Shown piece after piece: positions 24,767 to 32,795 of a DNA stretch of 64,000 bases (positions are counted from its first letter, which is position 1; each line of letters opens with the position of its first letter). The notes below the pieces were generated by a model, which worked only from the letters and a program-made list of their open reading frames with translations, was not told where the DNA came from and searched no databases. Location: positions 1 to 64,000 of the forward strand of contig NZ_JBLFER010000001.1 in NCBI RefSeq assembly GCF_047345145.1. Direction: 5' to 3'. Position numbers and translations under genes: made by a program. The DNA comes from Maribacter_C sp047345145. GTDB taxonomy: Bacteria; Bacteroidota; Bacteroidia; Flavobacteriales; Flavobacteriaceae.

Positions 24767-25207
24767 TCAAGCTACTTCGATTACGCGTTTGGACTTTTCC
24801 TTGGCTTCTTCTTTTTTCATTAGTTGAAGTTTTAGGATTCCGTTTTTATAGGTCGCTTTCACATCCTTGGAATCATCTACCGTTTTGGGTAATTGAAGTG
24901 ACCTTCTGAACGAACGATAGTTAAACTCTTTTCGGGTATAATCGTCATCTTTCTCCTCTTCTTCCTTGCTTTTTTCTGCGGATACTTCAAGAATATCATC
25001 GTTCATAGTAATTTCGAAATCTTTTTTGTCGAAGCCAGGAGAGGCCAATTCGATTTCAAAATCATTTTCATGCTCTTTGACATTCATCGCTGGTACTGAT
25101 TTTTCCATATTGAAAAAATCATCATTGAATAATGAATCGCGATCAAAAAAGTCGACCAGATTATTGTTCCATGGAAATCTGTTTTTGTTGAATTTAATAA
25201 GTGACAT
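24767..25207 (-). CDS. Hsp20/alpha-crystallin small heat-shock protein
   Basis: A 146-residue small heat-shock protein. The alpha-crystallin domain spans about residues 38-130: VPAMNVKEHENDFEIELASPG, then FEITMNDDILEVSAEK, and the closing NGILKLQLMKK. A short C-terminal extension carries the VIEV tail that corresponds to the I-x-I oligomer-locking motif. It holds unfolding proteins in an ATP-independent way. It has its own predicted Fnr-type promoter with a leader of about 41 nt and heads a unit running through the coiled-coil protein, lipoprotein and lactate dehydrogenase. Confidence 0.92.
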   Translation of the reverse strand: MSLIKFNKNRFPWNNNLVDFFDRDSLFNDDFFNMEKSVPAMNVKEHENDFEIELASPGFDKKDFEITMNDDILEVSAEKSKEEEEKDDDYTRKEFNYRSFRRSLQLPKTVDDSKDVKATYKNGILKLQLMKKEEAKEKSKRVIEVA

Positions 25208-25250
25208 ATTGTAAAATTTTAGGGTTACTACTTTGATTTAATTTTCTACT

Positions 25251-25293
25251 CTAATTTATTGGGGAAAATGAAGGTTTGAAATGATTTTAGTCA
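25251..25293 (-). promoter_or_regulatory. Fnr/CRP-type box and promoter of hsp20
   Basis: TGATTTTAGTCA (25282-25293) is centred 29.5 bp upstream of the first T of a minus-strand TAAATTAG (25258-25251), a -7 box with one mismatch. The spacing is identical to the other sites of the region. Confidence 0.5.
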
Positions 25294-25309
25294 GTTTGAA
25301 ATTTGAGTT

Positions 25310-25741
25310 TTATAGATTGGGTTTCCGTTTTTTTAGGATTCCGCCAGCATAGTTGAATATTTCTGATTTTAGCTCCTGAAAAGCTTGCATGCATTGCGTA
25401 ATTTCAGCTTTCAAAGTGTCATGTCTTTGATAGTAAACCAAATCGCAGTTGCTGTCGGTGCATTCTAGCATACCCCCCAAATCGTTTTCATGCTTTTCAA
25501 TTTGAGCGGTAAGCTTTACTCTTTTTAATTTCACATTTTTAAGGCGATATAAGTAATCTTGTATGCGCTCGAATAGGTTCGGGGTACTGGGTTGAAAAGC
25601 GTATGAATTTAGTAGGCGTTCAATGAACATCATTTCATCTTTCATAAAGTAAAGGTTTGATTGCCATTGTCTCAACTCAAGATGTAAGCGATCTACTTTT
25701 TTTGATTGTTCAGGCTTTGAGTATTCCTTTTGTGTTTCCAT
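25310..25741 (-). CDS. Coiled-coil protein of unknown function (copy B)
   Basis: A 143-residue helical protein. I take the ATG at 25741 as start, 4 bp after the upstream gene's stop; an in-frame start at 25771 would overlap that gene by 26 bp. The segment WQSNLYFMKDEMMFIERLL and the following spaced helices resemble the protein at 24262-24705. It has a Cys pair region (LECTDSNCDLVYY, about 97-109) absent from the other copy. It is the last gene of the operon led by the universal stress protein at 26163-27011. Confidence 0.68.
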   Translation of the reverse strand: METQKEYSKPEQSKKVDRLHLELRQWQSNLYFMKDEMMFIERLLNSYAFQPSTPNLFERIQDYLYRLKNVKLKRVKLTAQIEKHENDLGGMLECTDSNCDLVYYQRHDTLKAEITQCMQAFQELKSEIFNYAGGILKKRKPNL

Positions 25742-25745
25742 AGCA

Positions 25746-26150
25746 CTATGTTTTATAGAAATCTCGCACAAGAGCGACTATTTGATTATGGGTCATGCTA
25801 TCGACTTTAGTGACAGTTTTCACTTTTGAGGCAAGCCCTTTCTGATTTTTATTAAGTTCTTTTCTGAATTTTTCCGCAGTATCCGATGGCCCAAATAATG
25901 CAATGGAATCGGCATCCTTTATGAATTCTACTAGGTTTTTGAAATAGGAACGTATTTGATTTTTTTTGCGTTCCAAATACTTACTGTCTTGTACGACATC
26001 TTGTGGGCCACCTTTTAACCTGGTTCCAGAACCGCCTTTTGGGCGGTAATTTTCTACTTTCGAAAACAAAGTTCGAAGTTGCTCACTATCCTCTTTTAGC
26101 AATACCACATGGGCTTTTTCAACATCCATCCAAATACCTATCTTTTTCAT
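25746..26150 (-). CDS. eRF1/Dom34-like domain protein, function unknown
   Basis: A 134-residue protein. It opens with KKIGIWMDVEKAHVVLL, has basic residues in the middle (RPKGGSGTRLKGGPQDV and LERKKNQIRSYFKNL), then a GPSDTAEKFRKEL motif (about 88-100) and ends with MTHNQIVALVRDFY. This order resembles the middle domain of release factor eRF1/Dom34 relatives found in bacteria (baeRF-type), with its GPG-like loop and final helix. The match is by eye and moderate. It is encoded 12 bp after a universal stress protein in an Fnr-boxed operon, so a stress role on ribosomes or nucleic acid is possible. Confidence 0.55.
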   Translation of the reverse strand: MKKIGIWMDVEKAHVVLLKEDSEQLRTLFSKVENYRPKGGSGTRLKGGPQDVVQDSKYLERKKNQIRSYFKNLVEFIKDADSIALFGPSDTAEKFRKELNKNQKGLASKVKTVTKVDSMTHNQIVALVRDFYKT

Positions 26151-26162
26151 GAGAGTTCTGTT

Positions 26163-27011
26163 TTAAGTTATATCGTGTAAAGTGAGTACCGGTATTTTTG
26201 AATGGTAGCCCATTTCTTTTACCAAAGGCTTTGATAGCATACTTCCGAAGAAATTATGTTTTCTATTTACAAAGGCTATCATATCACTTTCCCTACTTTC
26301 AATGAATGCGCTTATTCCTGATTGTACCTTTAAATCTTTTAGGGTATGGTAGCTATGCTCCGTTCCATCGAGAATAGATTCAAGTAGTTCTTTATTACTT
26401 TTTTGATCTCGACTTAAACTCACTTCTTTTTCGATATGTAAAACACGAATGGCTGCCTCATGATAGAGTGCTATTTCCATCAAGTAATTGAGTTCTTTAC
26501 GCTTAAAATTCGTTTTGTAATCCGTGGGAAAAACAATTTCTTTGGGACTTGTAAAACGTACATTTTCTGGAATTGCCAGTACTGGACATTCCGTAACTTT
26601 CTCCATGGCATCCACCGTATTCGTTCCAAAAATTACGCTGTCAGCCCCAGTCATTCCCTTAGTCCCCATCACCACCATATCAATATCATGCTTTGCAATA
26701 GTGCTTTTTATGGCCTGTAACAAGGAATTAAAAGTGGAAATGGTATGATAAACATGTTTCGGATTGTGGTTATGCAACTCCAAAATATCCATAAGCTTTT
26801 CAAAGCCCTTATGCGATTCTAGCTTTGCCGTTTCAAAGGCTCTTTCACCGGGTTCAGGAACCATAAACGTATCAATGGAATATCCGTTAACCTGATACGC
26901 ATTTAAAAAATAGAAATCGCAATTTTGATCTCGGTATAAATCCAGTGCATAGCGAATGGCGTTTAGTGCATTTTTCGAAAAATCTGTAGGTAATAAAATC
27001 CTCTTGTCCAT
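26163..27011 (-). CDS. Tandem-domain universal stress protein (Usp 1)
   Basis: A 282-residue protein with two UspA domains. The first begins MDKRILLPTDFSKNALNAI and carries the nucleotide-binding loop GTKGMTGADSVIFGTNT (about 118-134), which matches the ATP-binding GxxG-(9)-G(S/T) rule. The second begins EIVFPTDYKTNF (about 168) and has lost the loop. It starts a three-gene operon (Usp, eRF1-like protein, coiled-coil protein). Its promoter has an Fnr-type box with a 22-nt predicted leader. Confidence 0.88.
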   Translation of the reverse strand: MDKRILLPTDFSKNALNAIRYALDLYRDQNCDFYFLNAYQVNGYSIDTFMVPEPGERAFETAKLESHKGFEKLMDILELHNHNPKHVYHTISTFNSLLQAIKSTIAKHDIDMVVMGTKGMTGADSVIFGTNTVDAMEKVTECPVLAIPENVRFTSPKEIVFPTDYKTNFKRKELNYLMEIALYHEAAIRVLHIEKEVSLSRDQKSNKELLESILDGTEHSYHTLKDLKVQSGISAFIESRESDMIAFVNRKHNFFGSMLSKPLVKEMGYHSKIPVLTLHDIT

Positions 27012-27035
27012 GACATTATATTTTAGGTTATGATA

Positions 27036-27078
27036 TAAAGTTATAATGCAGAACTAAGTCGTACTATGATAAAAATCA
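27036..27078 (-). promoter_or_regulatory. Fnr/CRP-type box and promoter of Usp 1
   Basis: TGATAAAAATCA (27067-27078) overlaps the stop codon of the upstream Usp gene. Its centre is 29.5 bp from the first T of the minus-strand -7 box TAACTTTA (27043-27036). The predicted start near 27033 gives a 22-nt leader. Confidence 0.6.
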
Positions 27079-27912
27079 GTCTTGATACGGAATTACCAAA
27101 AAAGGAATATCCAAATCAAAAGCCACCCGTTTTATAACAGGTTCGTGACTAATACGCTCCAGAAAACTATGCTCATAATTTACCATAACGAGCATATCGA
27201 TATTCAATTCTTCCAAAAAATTGTTTATGGTGGAAGCTTTGCTTTTGAATAAGGGCATCCAATTTAAACTATACTTAAAGTCGGATAAATATTCGAGTAA
27301 AACTCCCCGATTAATATGCTGTTTTTCACTCAAAGGTTCATCTTCGTTAATATGTAGAATGCGAATCTTGCTTTTGAATTTCCTCGCGATGAAACGGAGC
27401 GGTTGAAGAAGACCGGCGTCATATAAACTTTTATGGTCGGTAACAAAAGCAATTTCCTGAGGTGGTTTGAAATCCAACTGTTTTGGAATGGTCAAAATCG
27501 GACAGTCTTTTATATCCCTGATGGCTCTTAAAACATTGCTACCTAAAAAGATAGCCTCAATTTCTGAACAACCGCTATTTCCCATTACCACAAGGTCAAT
27601 CTTCTTTTCTTTTATAGTCTTTGCAATGACATCCGTTAGCTCGCCTTTTTTTGAAATTGTCTTGAAAATATGTTTTGAATCGGGTTCATCAAGTTGTATT
27701 CTATGATAGGAGTGTATGAGTCCTTCATTCGATTCATCTGCTAACTGTTGTAATAGATTTTTTCCTCCACTGTTGCTTTTTAAGGGTGTATTTTCATTAT
27801 ACACATTAAGCAGGTAAAATTTGCCTGGTTTACCATTAAGTAGCTGAGTAGCATAAAAAATAGCGCTGTAGGCATTGAATGAGAAATCTGTTGCAATTAA
27901 TATGTTTTTCAT
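27076..27912 (-). CDS. Tandem-domain universal stress protein (Usp 2)
   Basis: A 278-residue two-domain UspA protein. Domain 1 begins MKNILIATDFSFNAYSAI and has a modified loop GNSGCSEIEAIFLGSN (about 113-128) that keeps the glycine and G-S/N positions. Domain 2 starts at about EIAFVTDHKSLYD. It is separated by only 3 bp from the Usp gene behind it (27916-28764) and so sits in the same operon. Sequence identity to its neighbours looks modest, which suggests old duplication rather than recent amplification. Confidence 0.85.
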   Translation of the reverse strand: MKNILIATDFSFNAYSAIFYATQLLNGKPGKFYLLNVYNENTPLKSNSGGKNLLQQLADESNEGLIHSYHRIQLDEPDSKHIFKTISKKGELTDVIAKTIKEKKIDLVVMGNSGCSEIEAIFLGSNVLRAIRDIKDCPILTIPKQLDFKPPQEIAFVTDHKSLYDAGLLQPLRFIARKFKSKIRILHINEDEPLSEKQHINRGVLLEYLSDFKYSLNWMPLFKSKASTINNFLEELNIDMLVMVNYEHSFLERISHEPVIKRVAFDLDIPFLVIPYQD

Positions 27913-27915
27913 TTT

Positions 27916-28764
27916 TTAGGAATTAGTACTGTAGGGAATTACCATAAATGGAATCGTAATATGAAAACCAATTTTCTTAATGACCGGTTCGATGAACAAG
28001 CGTTCAAAAAAGGTGTGCTTATTTCGTATCATGACCAAAAGATTCATTCGTTTTTTCAATTGAAAATTATTGATAGCGTCGATGATTCCCTGACTAGGGA
28101 GGTCATGAAACAAATGAGCAGTTTTAGCAAACAGATAGTTTAATTTTTGTTTGTTTTCCAGTTGTTCATTGGTCAAATCGTAACCGGAAGAAACATGCAT
28201 CACTTCAATACTTGAAATATGTTTTTGTGCAATATGTAAAAGCTGTTGTAGCTGCTCTTTTTCATAATCAACTTCATAATCCGTAGGAAATAAAATCTCT
28301 TTCGGGATTTCATATTCAAAAGCTGAGGGAACAGCAATAACAGGACAAGTAGCTTTTTTAATCAAATGCACCGTATGCGTACCCAATAAAATTTCTTTGG
28401 CCCCAGTGGCACCTTGGGTGCCCATAATTACTAAGTCCGCTTTTTCATTTTCAACAATTTTAAGCACTTCATCCACCAATGAATTGAAGGCGGCATGAGG
28501 AACGAATAAATGTTTTGGGTTATTGAATTGGGTAGTCAGTGTTGCCCTAAGTTCCTCCAATTGCATGAGGGCGTTCGCTTGGTATTCATCTCCCAGTCCA
28601 ATCTGTCCGGGGTGCCCTAAAGTATATTCGGGCTGATAAACTGCTGGAGTATAGGTATGAAGTAGATAAAAGGCGCATTCTTCATCCTTGAATAATTTTA
28701 CGGCATATTCAATTGCATTGTATGCATTGTTCGAAAAATCAGTGGGTACTATTATTTTTTTCAT
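27916..28764 (-). CDS. Tandem-domain universal stress protein (Usp 3)
   Basis: A 282-residue two-domain UspA protein that begins MKKIIVPTDFSNNAYNAI. It has the intact nucleotide loop GTQGATGAKEILLGTHT (about 118-134) in domain 1 and a degenerate domain 2 starting EILFPTDYEVDYE. I find no Fnr-type box directly before it. It is probably transcribed from the promoter of Usp 4, through a 94-bp gap that contains two short imperfect palindromic repeats. Confidence 0.86.
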   Translation of the reverse strand: MKKIIVPTDFSNNAYNAIEYAVKLFKDEECAFYLLHTYTPAVYQPEYTLGHPGQIGLGDEYQANALMQLEELRATLTTQFNNPKHLFVPHAAFNSLVDEVLKIVENEKADLVIMGTQGATGAKEILLGTHTVHLIKKATCPVIAVPSAFEYEIPKEILFPTDYEVDYEKEQLQQLLHIAQKHISSIEVMHVSSGYDLTNEQLENKQKLNYLFAKTAHLFHDLPSQGIIDAINNFQLKKRMNLLVMIRNKHTFFERLFIEPVIKKIGFHITIPFMVIPYSTNS

Positions 28765-28780
28765 CGCAAAGTCATTTTAT

Positions 28781-28853
28781 TGTCATTCCCGCAAAGACGT
28801 GAATCTGTTCTAACTATTTTATTTTTAATTCCCGTGGATATCGGAATCTGTTC
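28781..28853. repeat. Two degenerate REP-like palindromes
   Basis: The unit CATTCCCGC ... GAATCTGTTC occurs here twice in degraded form (28781-28810 and 28827-28853), between two Usp genes. Better copies lie at 39682-39710 and 42307-42335. These elements may stabilise or divide the polycistronic mRNA. Confidence 0.5.
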
Positions 28854-28858
28854 AATTT

Positions 28859-29704
28859 TCAACGTGCTATATTCTGAAGCACTAGAAACGGAATTTTAAG
28901 ATGCAATCCGATTTTGTCAATGGTTGACTGGTAAAGCATATCTTCCATATAAGAATGCCTTGAGTTGACTATTACTAGGAGGTCTATTTTTTTATGAATG
29001 ACATACTTGGTAATAGCGATAGATTTATCTTTTTCGGATGTGGTCTCGAATGCTAATTCCGGTTTCATTAGACAGCCCTCTAAAAAATTTTTGTTGTCCT
29101 CTTGTCTTGCCGAGAGCTCTTTTAAAGGGTCTATGTATAGAAAATGAATTGTAGACCGAAAAGAACCACTCATCTCGCATAGTAACTTCAATTCCCGTCT
29201 TTTATAGGGAATCATGTAATTGGTTGGAAACAATATTTCTCTTGGCGCATTGTATTCGTAGCCTTCCGGAATCGCCATTACTGGGCAATGCACGTATTTA
29301 AGCACATGTAGGGTATTGCTTCCAAAGGAGATAGTCCGGTTGTTGGTCATTCCCCTTGTTCCCATTACGACAATGTCTATATTTTTATGGTTGACCCATT
29401 CGTTTATCACATCAACTAGGGAACCAAATACGGCTATAGTTTTATATTTATGCTTGGGGTTTGGAGCGTATAGTTTGATATCATGAAGTACTTTTTTTAG
29501 TTGATTTTCTGCGTATTGGGCGGTCGTTTCCTTCAGTTCTTCTATAAAACTTTGTTGCGATTTGATGTCTTGCTCGTACACTTCATCCGCATAGGCGTGT
29601 AAAATCAGAAATTCACTTTTTTCATATTTGAATACCTGACATGCATATTTCAATGCATTCATGGCGTTTTCCGAAAAATCTGTGGGAATCAAAACCTTTC
29701 TCAT
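28859..29704 (-). CDS. Tandem-domain universal stress protein (Usp 4)
   Basis: A 281-residue two-domain UspA protein. I choose the ATG at 29704 (MRKVLIPTDFSENAMNAL) because homologs start there and the predicted transcription start (about 29719) excludes the in-frame codon at 29746. Domain 1 has the nucleotide loop GTRGMTNNRTISFGSNT. Domain 2 begins EILFPTNYMIPYKRR. It shares a bidirectional regulatory region and one central Fnr-type box with thioredoxin. Confidence 0.87.
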   Translation of the reverse strand: MRKVLIPTDFSENAMNALKYACQVFKYEKSEFLILHAYADEVYEQDIKSQQSFIEELKETTAQYAENQLKKVLHDIKLYAPNPKHKYKTIAVFGSLVDVINEWVNHKNIDIVVMGTRGMTNNRTISFGSNTLHVLKYVHCPVMAIPEGYEYNAPREILFPTNYMIPYKRRELKLLCEMSGSFRSTIHFLYIDPLKELSARQEDNKNFLEGCLMKPELAFETTSEKDKSIAITKYVIHKKIDLLVIVNSRHSYMEDMLYQSTIDKIGLHLKIPFLVLQNIAR

Positions 29705-29721
29705 CGTATATTGATTTCTTT

Positions 29722-29794
29722 CAAAAATAAAAGTAGGCCAGACCAAAAACCATGATATTCGTCAGGTGCAAAAGGTCAAGGTTCCGTAATTTTG
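29722..29794. promoter_or_regulatory. Shared Fnr/CRP-type box between Usp 4 and thioredoxin
   Basis: A single palindrome TGATATTCGTCA (29753-29764) serves two divergent promoters. The minus-strand -7 box is TATTTTTG (29729-29722), whose first T is 29.5 bp from the centre. The plus-strand -7 box is TAATTTTG (29787-29794), whose first T is 28.5 bp from the centre. Both -7 boxes fit TAnnTTTG perfectly. Confidence 0.65.
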
Positions 29795-29814
29795 TTTTCT
29801 AATGATTTGCGGAT

Positions 29815-30114
29815 ATGAAAAGTAGTTTTGATAAGATTATAGATTCGGACACCCCAGTTTTAGTAGATTTTTTTGCTGATTGGTGTGGCCCATGTAAAAT
29901 GCTGGCACCCATACTGAAACAAGTAAAAGATGAATTGGGTGAGGAAGTAAAGATTGTAAAGATTGATGTGGATAAGAATCAACCCTTGGCGCAAAAGTAT
30001 CAAGTGAGGGGAGTACCGACCATGTTGTTATTTAAAGATGGAAAACAAGTCTGGCGACAATCTGGAGTGTTGCAGAAGAATGACATTGTAAGTACTATTC
30101 AATCCCATAGCTAG
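29815..30114 (+). CDS. trxA: Thioredoxin
   Basis: A 99-residue single-domain thioredoxin with the active site WCGPCK (W23, C24, C27), the buried Asp region VDFFAD and the cis-proline VPTM at about 71-74. The protein is cytoplasmic with no signal. It reduces protein disulfides. It is expressed divergently from Usp 4 with a shared Fnr-type box, which links thiol reduction to the low-oxygen response. Confidence 0.93.
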   Translation: MKSSFDKIIDSDTPVLVDFFADWCGPCKMLAPILKQVKDELGEEVKIVKIDVDKNQPLAQKYQVRGVPTMLLFKDGKQVWRQSGVLQKNDIVSTIQSHS

Positions 30115-30123
30115 CAATAGTTT

Positions 30124-30627
30124 TTAACTACTCTTTCTACACTTTTTAATCAATTTTAACGCCCAATCATAGTGACTAGAAGTTGCTGAGATTATGTATG
30201 CAGCTAAAGAGGTACTGCCCGTCCAGTGGTATTTTTTCTTTTCAAAAAGGGCTGCCTCTGAATGGTTTTTGATGAGTTTTTGAACTGTAGTGTATGATTC
30301 ATCAAGTATTTTCCTTGCTTCCGACAAATCTGTATTCTCATACTTTTCACGTATTTTGAGATTTAGTTCTGGCATTGTTTTCCAAGTGTATCCCTTAGCA
30401 GGCATATCAGGTTTTACTCCCGTCAATCCAACTTTATGCCATTCTAAGAGCATGAGATGCCAATGATGCAAATGCGCTATCACATCCCTTATGTTCCGAT
30501 TAAGATATCCTTTAGGAAATTCATTTTGAAGGACATTCTTTGGAAGTAAATCAATATAATTGTTAAGCTTCGTATAATTATTCTGGCTTAAGAATAGTAG
30601 TTCTTCCTTGGTTTTAGGCCTTGACAT
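30124..30627 (-). CDS. ClbS/DfsB-family four-helix protein
   Basis: A 167-residue DinB-like helical protein. The start is taken at MSRPKTKEELL (30627), which matches the family's usual N-terminus; an in-frame start at 30681 adds 18 residues. Features are ELLFLSQNNYTKLNNYI, then NRNIRDVIAHLHHWHLMLLEWHKVG with conserved His, and KGYTWKTMPELN. ClbS is a cyclopropane hydrolase that protects against colibactin. Most DfsB relatives, including this one, have no known substrate. It is convergent with thioredoxin, and no Fnr-type box is visible upstream. Confidence 0.75.
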   Translation of the reverse strand: MSRPKTKEELLFLSQNNYTKLNNYIDLLPKNVLQNEFPKGYLNRNIRDVIAHLHHWHLMLLEWHKVGLTGVKPDMPAKGYTWKTMPELNLKIREKYENTDLSEARKILDESYTTVQKLIKNHSEAALFEKKKYHWTGSTSLAAYIISATSSHYDWALKLIKKCRKSS

Positions 30628-30779
30628 TTTTATATAGTTTGAGTGGTTTCTAGTTTCAGGTTTATGTTGCCTTTGCATCAATCAAAGTGAATCTCAAATT
30701 CCCGATTGTTATTTTATTAAAATTAAAATAGTTCATTTTTTCAACCTTGAACATGAAACTTTGAACATGAAACTAATTT

Positions 30780-31619
30780 TTATTCATGCAATACCAAAAA
30801 TGGGACTTCGGTATGATAGCTGATTTCTTCCACAGCGGGACGGAATAATATCCTCTGGAAAAAATTGAGATTTTTAGCTACCATGGCAATCATATCAATA
30901 TCTCTGCTCTCTGTAAAACATTGTACTGCGGTTTCTAATTTTGTTCCTGTAAGCGAATGAAAGCTATGTTTGACATCAATCAGATAGTCATGCAAAAAAT
31001 CTTTCTTTTTAAGTTGAGACTCGCTTAGTTCCTCACCTTTTTTTGAGATATGTAAAATACGGATAATCGCATCGTTCATGGTCGCCATTTGGATTAAGGT
31101 ATCAAGTACTTTCACATCATAGCTTATATGGTAGTCCGTGGGGAAAGCAATTTCTCTAGGATTCGAATAGACAGCATCTTCTGGAACAGCCAACAGCGGC
31201 TGCTTTACTTTGGTGATGACATCGCCAGTATTACTTCCTATTGTGGCCTTTTTTAAACCGGAAGCTCCCTTGGTTCCCATAATGATGAGGTCTATTTTCT
31301 TGGCTTCGGCTTCCCTTTTTATGGCATCTACAAAGAAGTCGTGAATGGCATGCGTAACAAAAGTGTGTTTGGTATTCAAAGGAAGTTTTTCAATACGTTC
31401 TACAAGCTTCTTAAGCTCTTTTCGGCTATCCTCAAGAACATAATCTTCGAAATTTTCCGCAGCGGCGCGTATCGCCGTTCCTGCTCCCGAATAAGGCGGA
31501 ATGGGATTGATATTGAGTAAATAAAAGGTGCATTTAGACTTTTTAAACAATTCAAGCCCGTATTTGATAGCGTTCCAAGAATTTTCTGAAAAATCTGTGG
31601 GAATAAGAATTTGATTCAT
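30780..31619 (-). CDS. Tandem-domain universal stress protein (Usp 5)
   Basis: A 279-residue two-domain UspA protein that begins MNQILIPTDFSENSWNAI, with the intact loop GTKGASGLKKATIGSNTGD (about 115-133) and a second domain starting EIAFPTDYHISYD. It appears monocistronic. An Fnr-type box with a matching -7 box lies upstream and predicts a 24-nt leader. Confidence 0.87.
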   Translation of the reverse strand: MNQILIPTDFSENSWNAIKYGLELFKKSKCTFYLLNINPIPPYSGAGTAIRAAAENFEDYVLEDSRKELKKLVERIEKLPLNTKHTFVTHAIHDFFVDAIKREAEAKKIDLIIMGTKGASGLKKATIGSNTGDVITKVKQPLLAVPEDAVYSNPREIAFPTDYHISYDVKVLDTLIQMATMNDAIIRILHISKKGEELSESQLKKKDFLHDYLIDVKHSFHSLTGTKLETAVQCFTESRDIDMIAMVAKNLNFFQRILFRPAVEEISYHTEVPFLVLHE

Positions 31620-31645
31620 GCCGGTTCGTTTATTGGTTCACGGCA

Positions 31646-31688
31646 TAAAATTAAAGCCTTAACTAGCTACAGAAAATGACGATAATCA
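31646..31688 (-). promoter_or_regulatory. Fnr/CRP-type box and promoter of Usp 5
   Basis: TGACGATAATCA (31677-31688) is centred 29.5 bp from the first T of the minus-strand -7 box TAATTTTA (31653-31646). It lies between the stop of the response-regulator gene and the Usp 5 start. Confidence 0.6.
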
Positions 31689-31699
31689 TATTCGATATA

Positions 31700-32758
31700 T
31701 CAGTTAACACGACTTAGGGCCTCCATATCCAAGATTTTGATATTTCGATTATCAATACTGATGAGTCCTTCTTTTTTGAAGCTTGAAAGGGTTCGGATTA
31801 AAGTTTCCGTAGCCATTCCAGCTACGCTAGCAAGGTCACTTCTTAAAATATGAAGGTTTCCTTTCGTATCCTTCTGAAGTTTTTCTGCAAATTTCAAAAT
31901 GGTACTGGCTGTTTTTCTGCGAACGGAACCGTAGGCCATTTCTAAAAGCTGTTCTTTAGTTTCAGATAAATTTTCAGATAAGACCTGCATTAATTCCATA
32001 GTAAGTGCATGATTCTGTTCCAAAAGATTTTTGAGTTCTTGAGTTGAAATGGCAACAAGTTGGGTTTCCTCCATGGCCGTAGCATATTCCTGATGCGGTA
32101 TGTTTTTGGTAAAAGAAGTAAAGCCGAAAAAGTCATCTGCCTTGTAAATTCCTGTTATGAGTTCTTTCCCCATTTCATCAAGCTTGTGCGTTTTGACAAC
32201 TCCTTTAATCACTAAATAAGCGGTATTCGAATGCATACCTTCTCGATAAATTGTTTCTCCGGAATCGTAGCTATTCTCTTCACCATTATCATCAATAAAA
32301 TTTTTAAGCTGATGAATCGTACGCAGTTCTTCGTCAGCATTTGAAGTTTCTAGTTCTGTTTCAATACCAGCCTCTTTTAGAATAGCCATTTTGGCTAATC
32401 GACTTTCAATAGCTCCTATCAATTCGTGTTCTTCAAAAGGTTTGGTGAGATAATCATCGGCACCGAGTTCCATCCCTTTACGAATATCTTTCCGTTCGGT
32501 TTTTGCGGATAGAAAAATAAATGGAATGCCCTTAGTATTTTCTTCCTGGGAAAGTGTTTGAAGTACGCCATAGCCATCCAGTTCTGGCATCATGATGTCA
32601 CAAACAATAACTTCAGGTAAGTATTCTTTCGCAACCTGCACGCCACGTTTTCCATCAGATGCAGTTCGTACTTCATAGCCGGCGAGCTCCAACAACTCAG
32701 CTGTGGTCTCCCTTAAAATCGTATCATCTTCAATTAGTACTACTTTTTTCATTACCAT
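31700..32758 (-). CDS. Response regulator with receiver, cNMP-type and Crp HTH domains
   Basis: A 352-residue hybrid regulator. Residues about 3-120 are a CheY-like receiver (KKVVLIEDD, phosphorylation site in VIVCDIMMPELDG, Lys in DYLTKPF). Residues about 160-270 are a cyclic-nucleotide-fold sensor domain (GETIYREG ... AYLVIKGVVKTH). The end is a Crp-type helix-turn-helix with recognition helix GMATETLIRTLSSFKKEG. The ExxxR spacing there is that of CRP/Fnr residues that read TGA half-sites. The start may be the ATG at 32758 or 32752. It follows the PAS kinase gene by 37 bp, so the pair resembles FixL with FixJ and FixK merged. Confidence 0.88.
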   Translation of the reverse strand: MVMKKVVLIEDDTILRETTAELLELAGYEVRTASDGKRGVQVAKEYLPEVIVCDIMMPELDGYGVLQTLSQEENTKGIPFIFLSAKTERKDIRKGMELGADDYLTKPFEEHELIGAIESRLAKMAILKEAGIETELETSNADEELRTIHQLKNFIDDNGEENSYDSGETIYREGMHSNTAYLVIKGVVKTHKLDEMGKELITGIYKADDFFGFTSFTKNIPHQEYATAMEETQLVAISTQELKNLLEQNHALTMELMQVLSENLSETKEQLLEMAYGSVRRKTASTILKFAEKLQKDTKGNLHILRSDLASVAGMATETLIRTLSSFKKEGLISIDNRNIKILDMEALSRVN

Positions 32759-32795
32759 TCATTTAGATAAACTCTGGGAAAGTTTTGATGATTTT

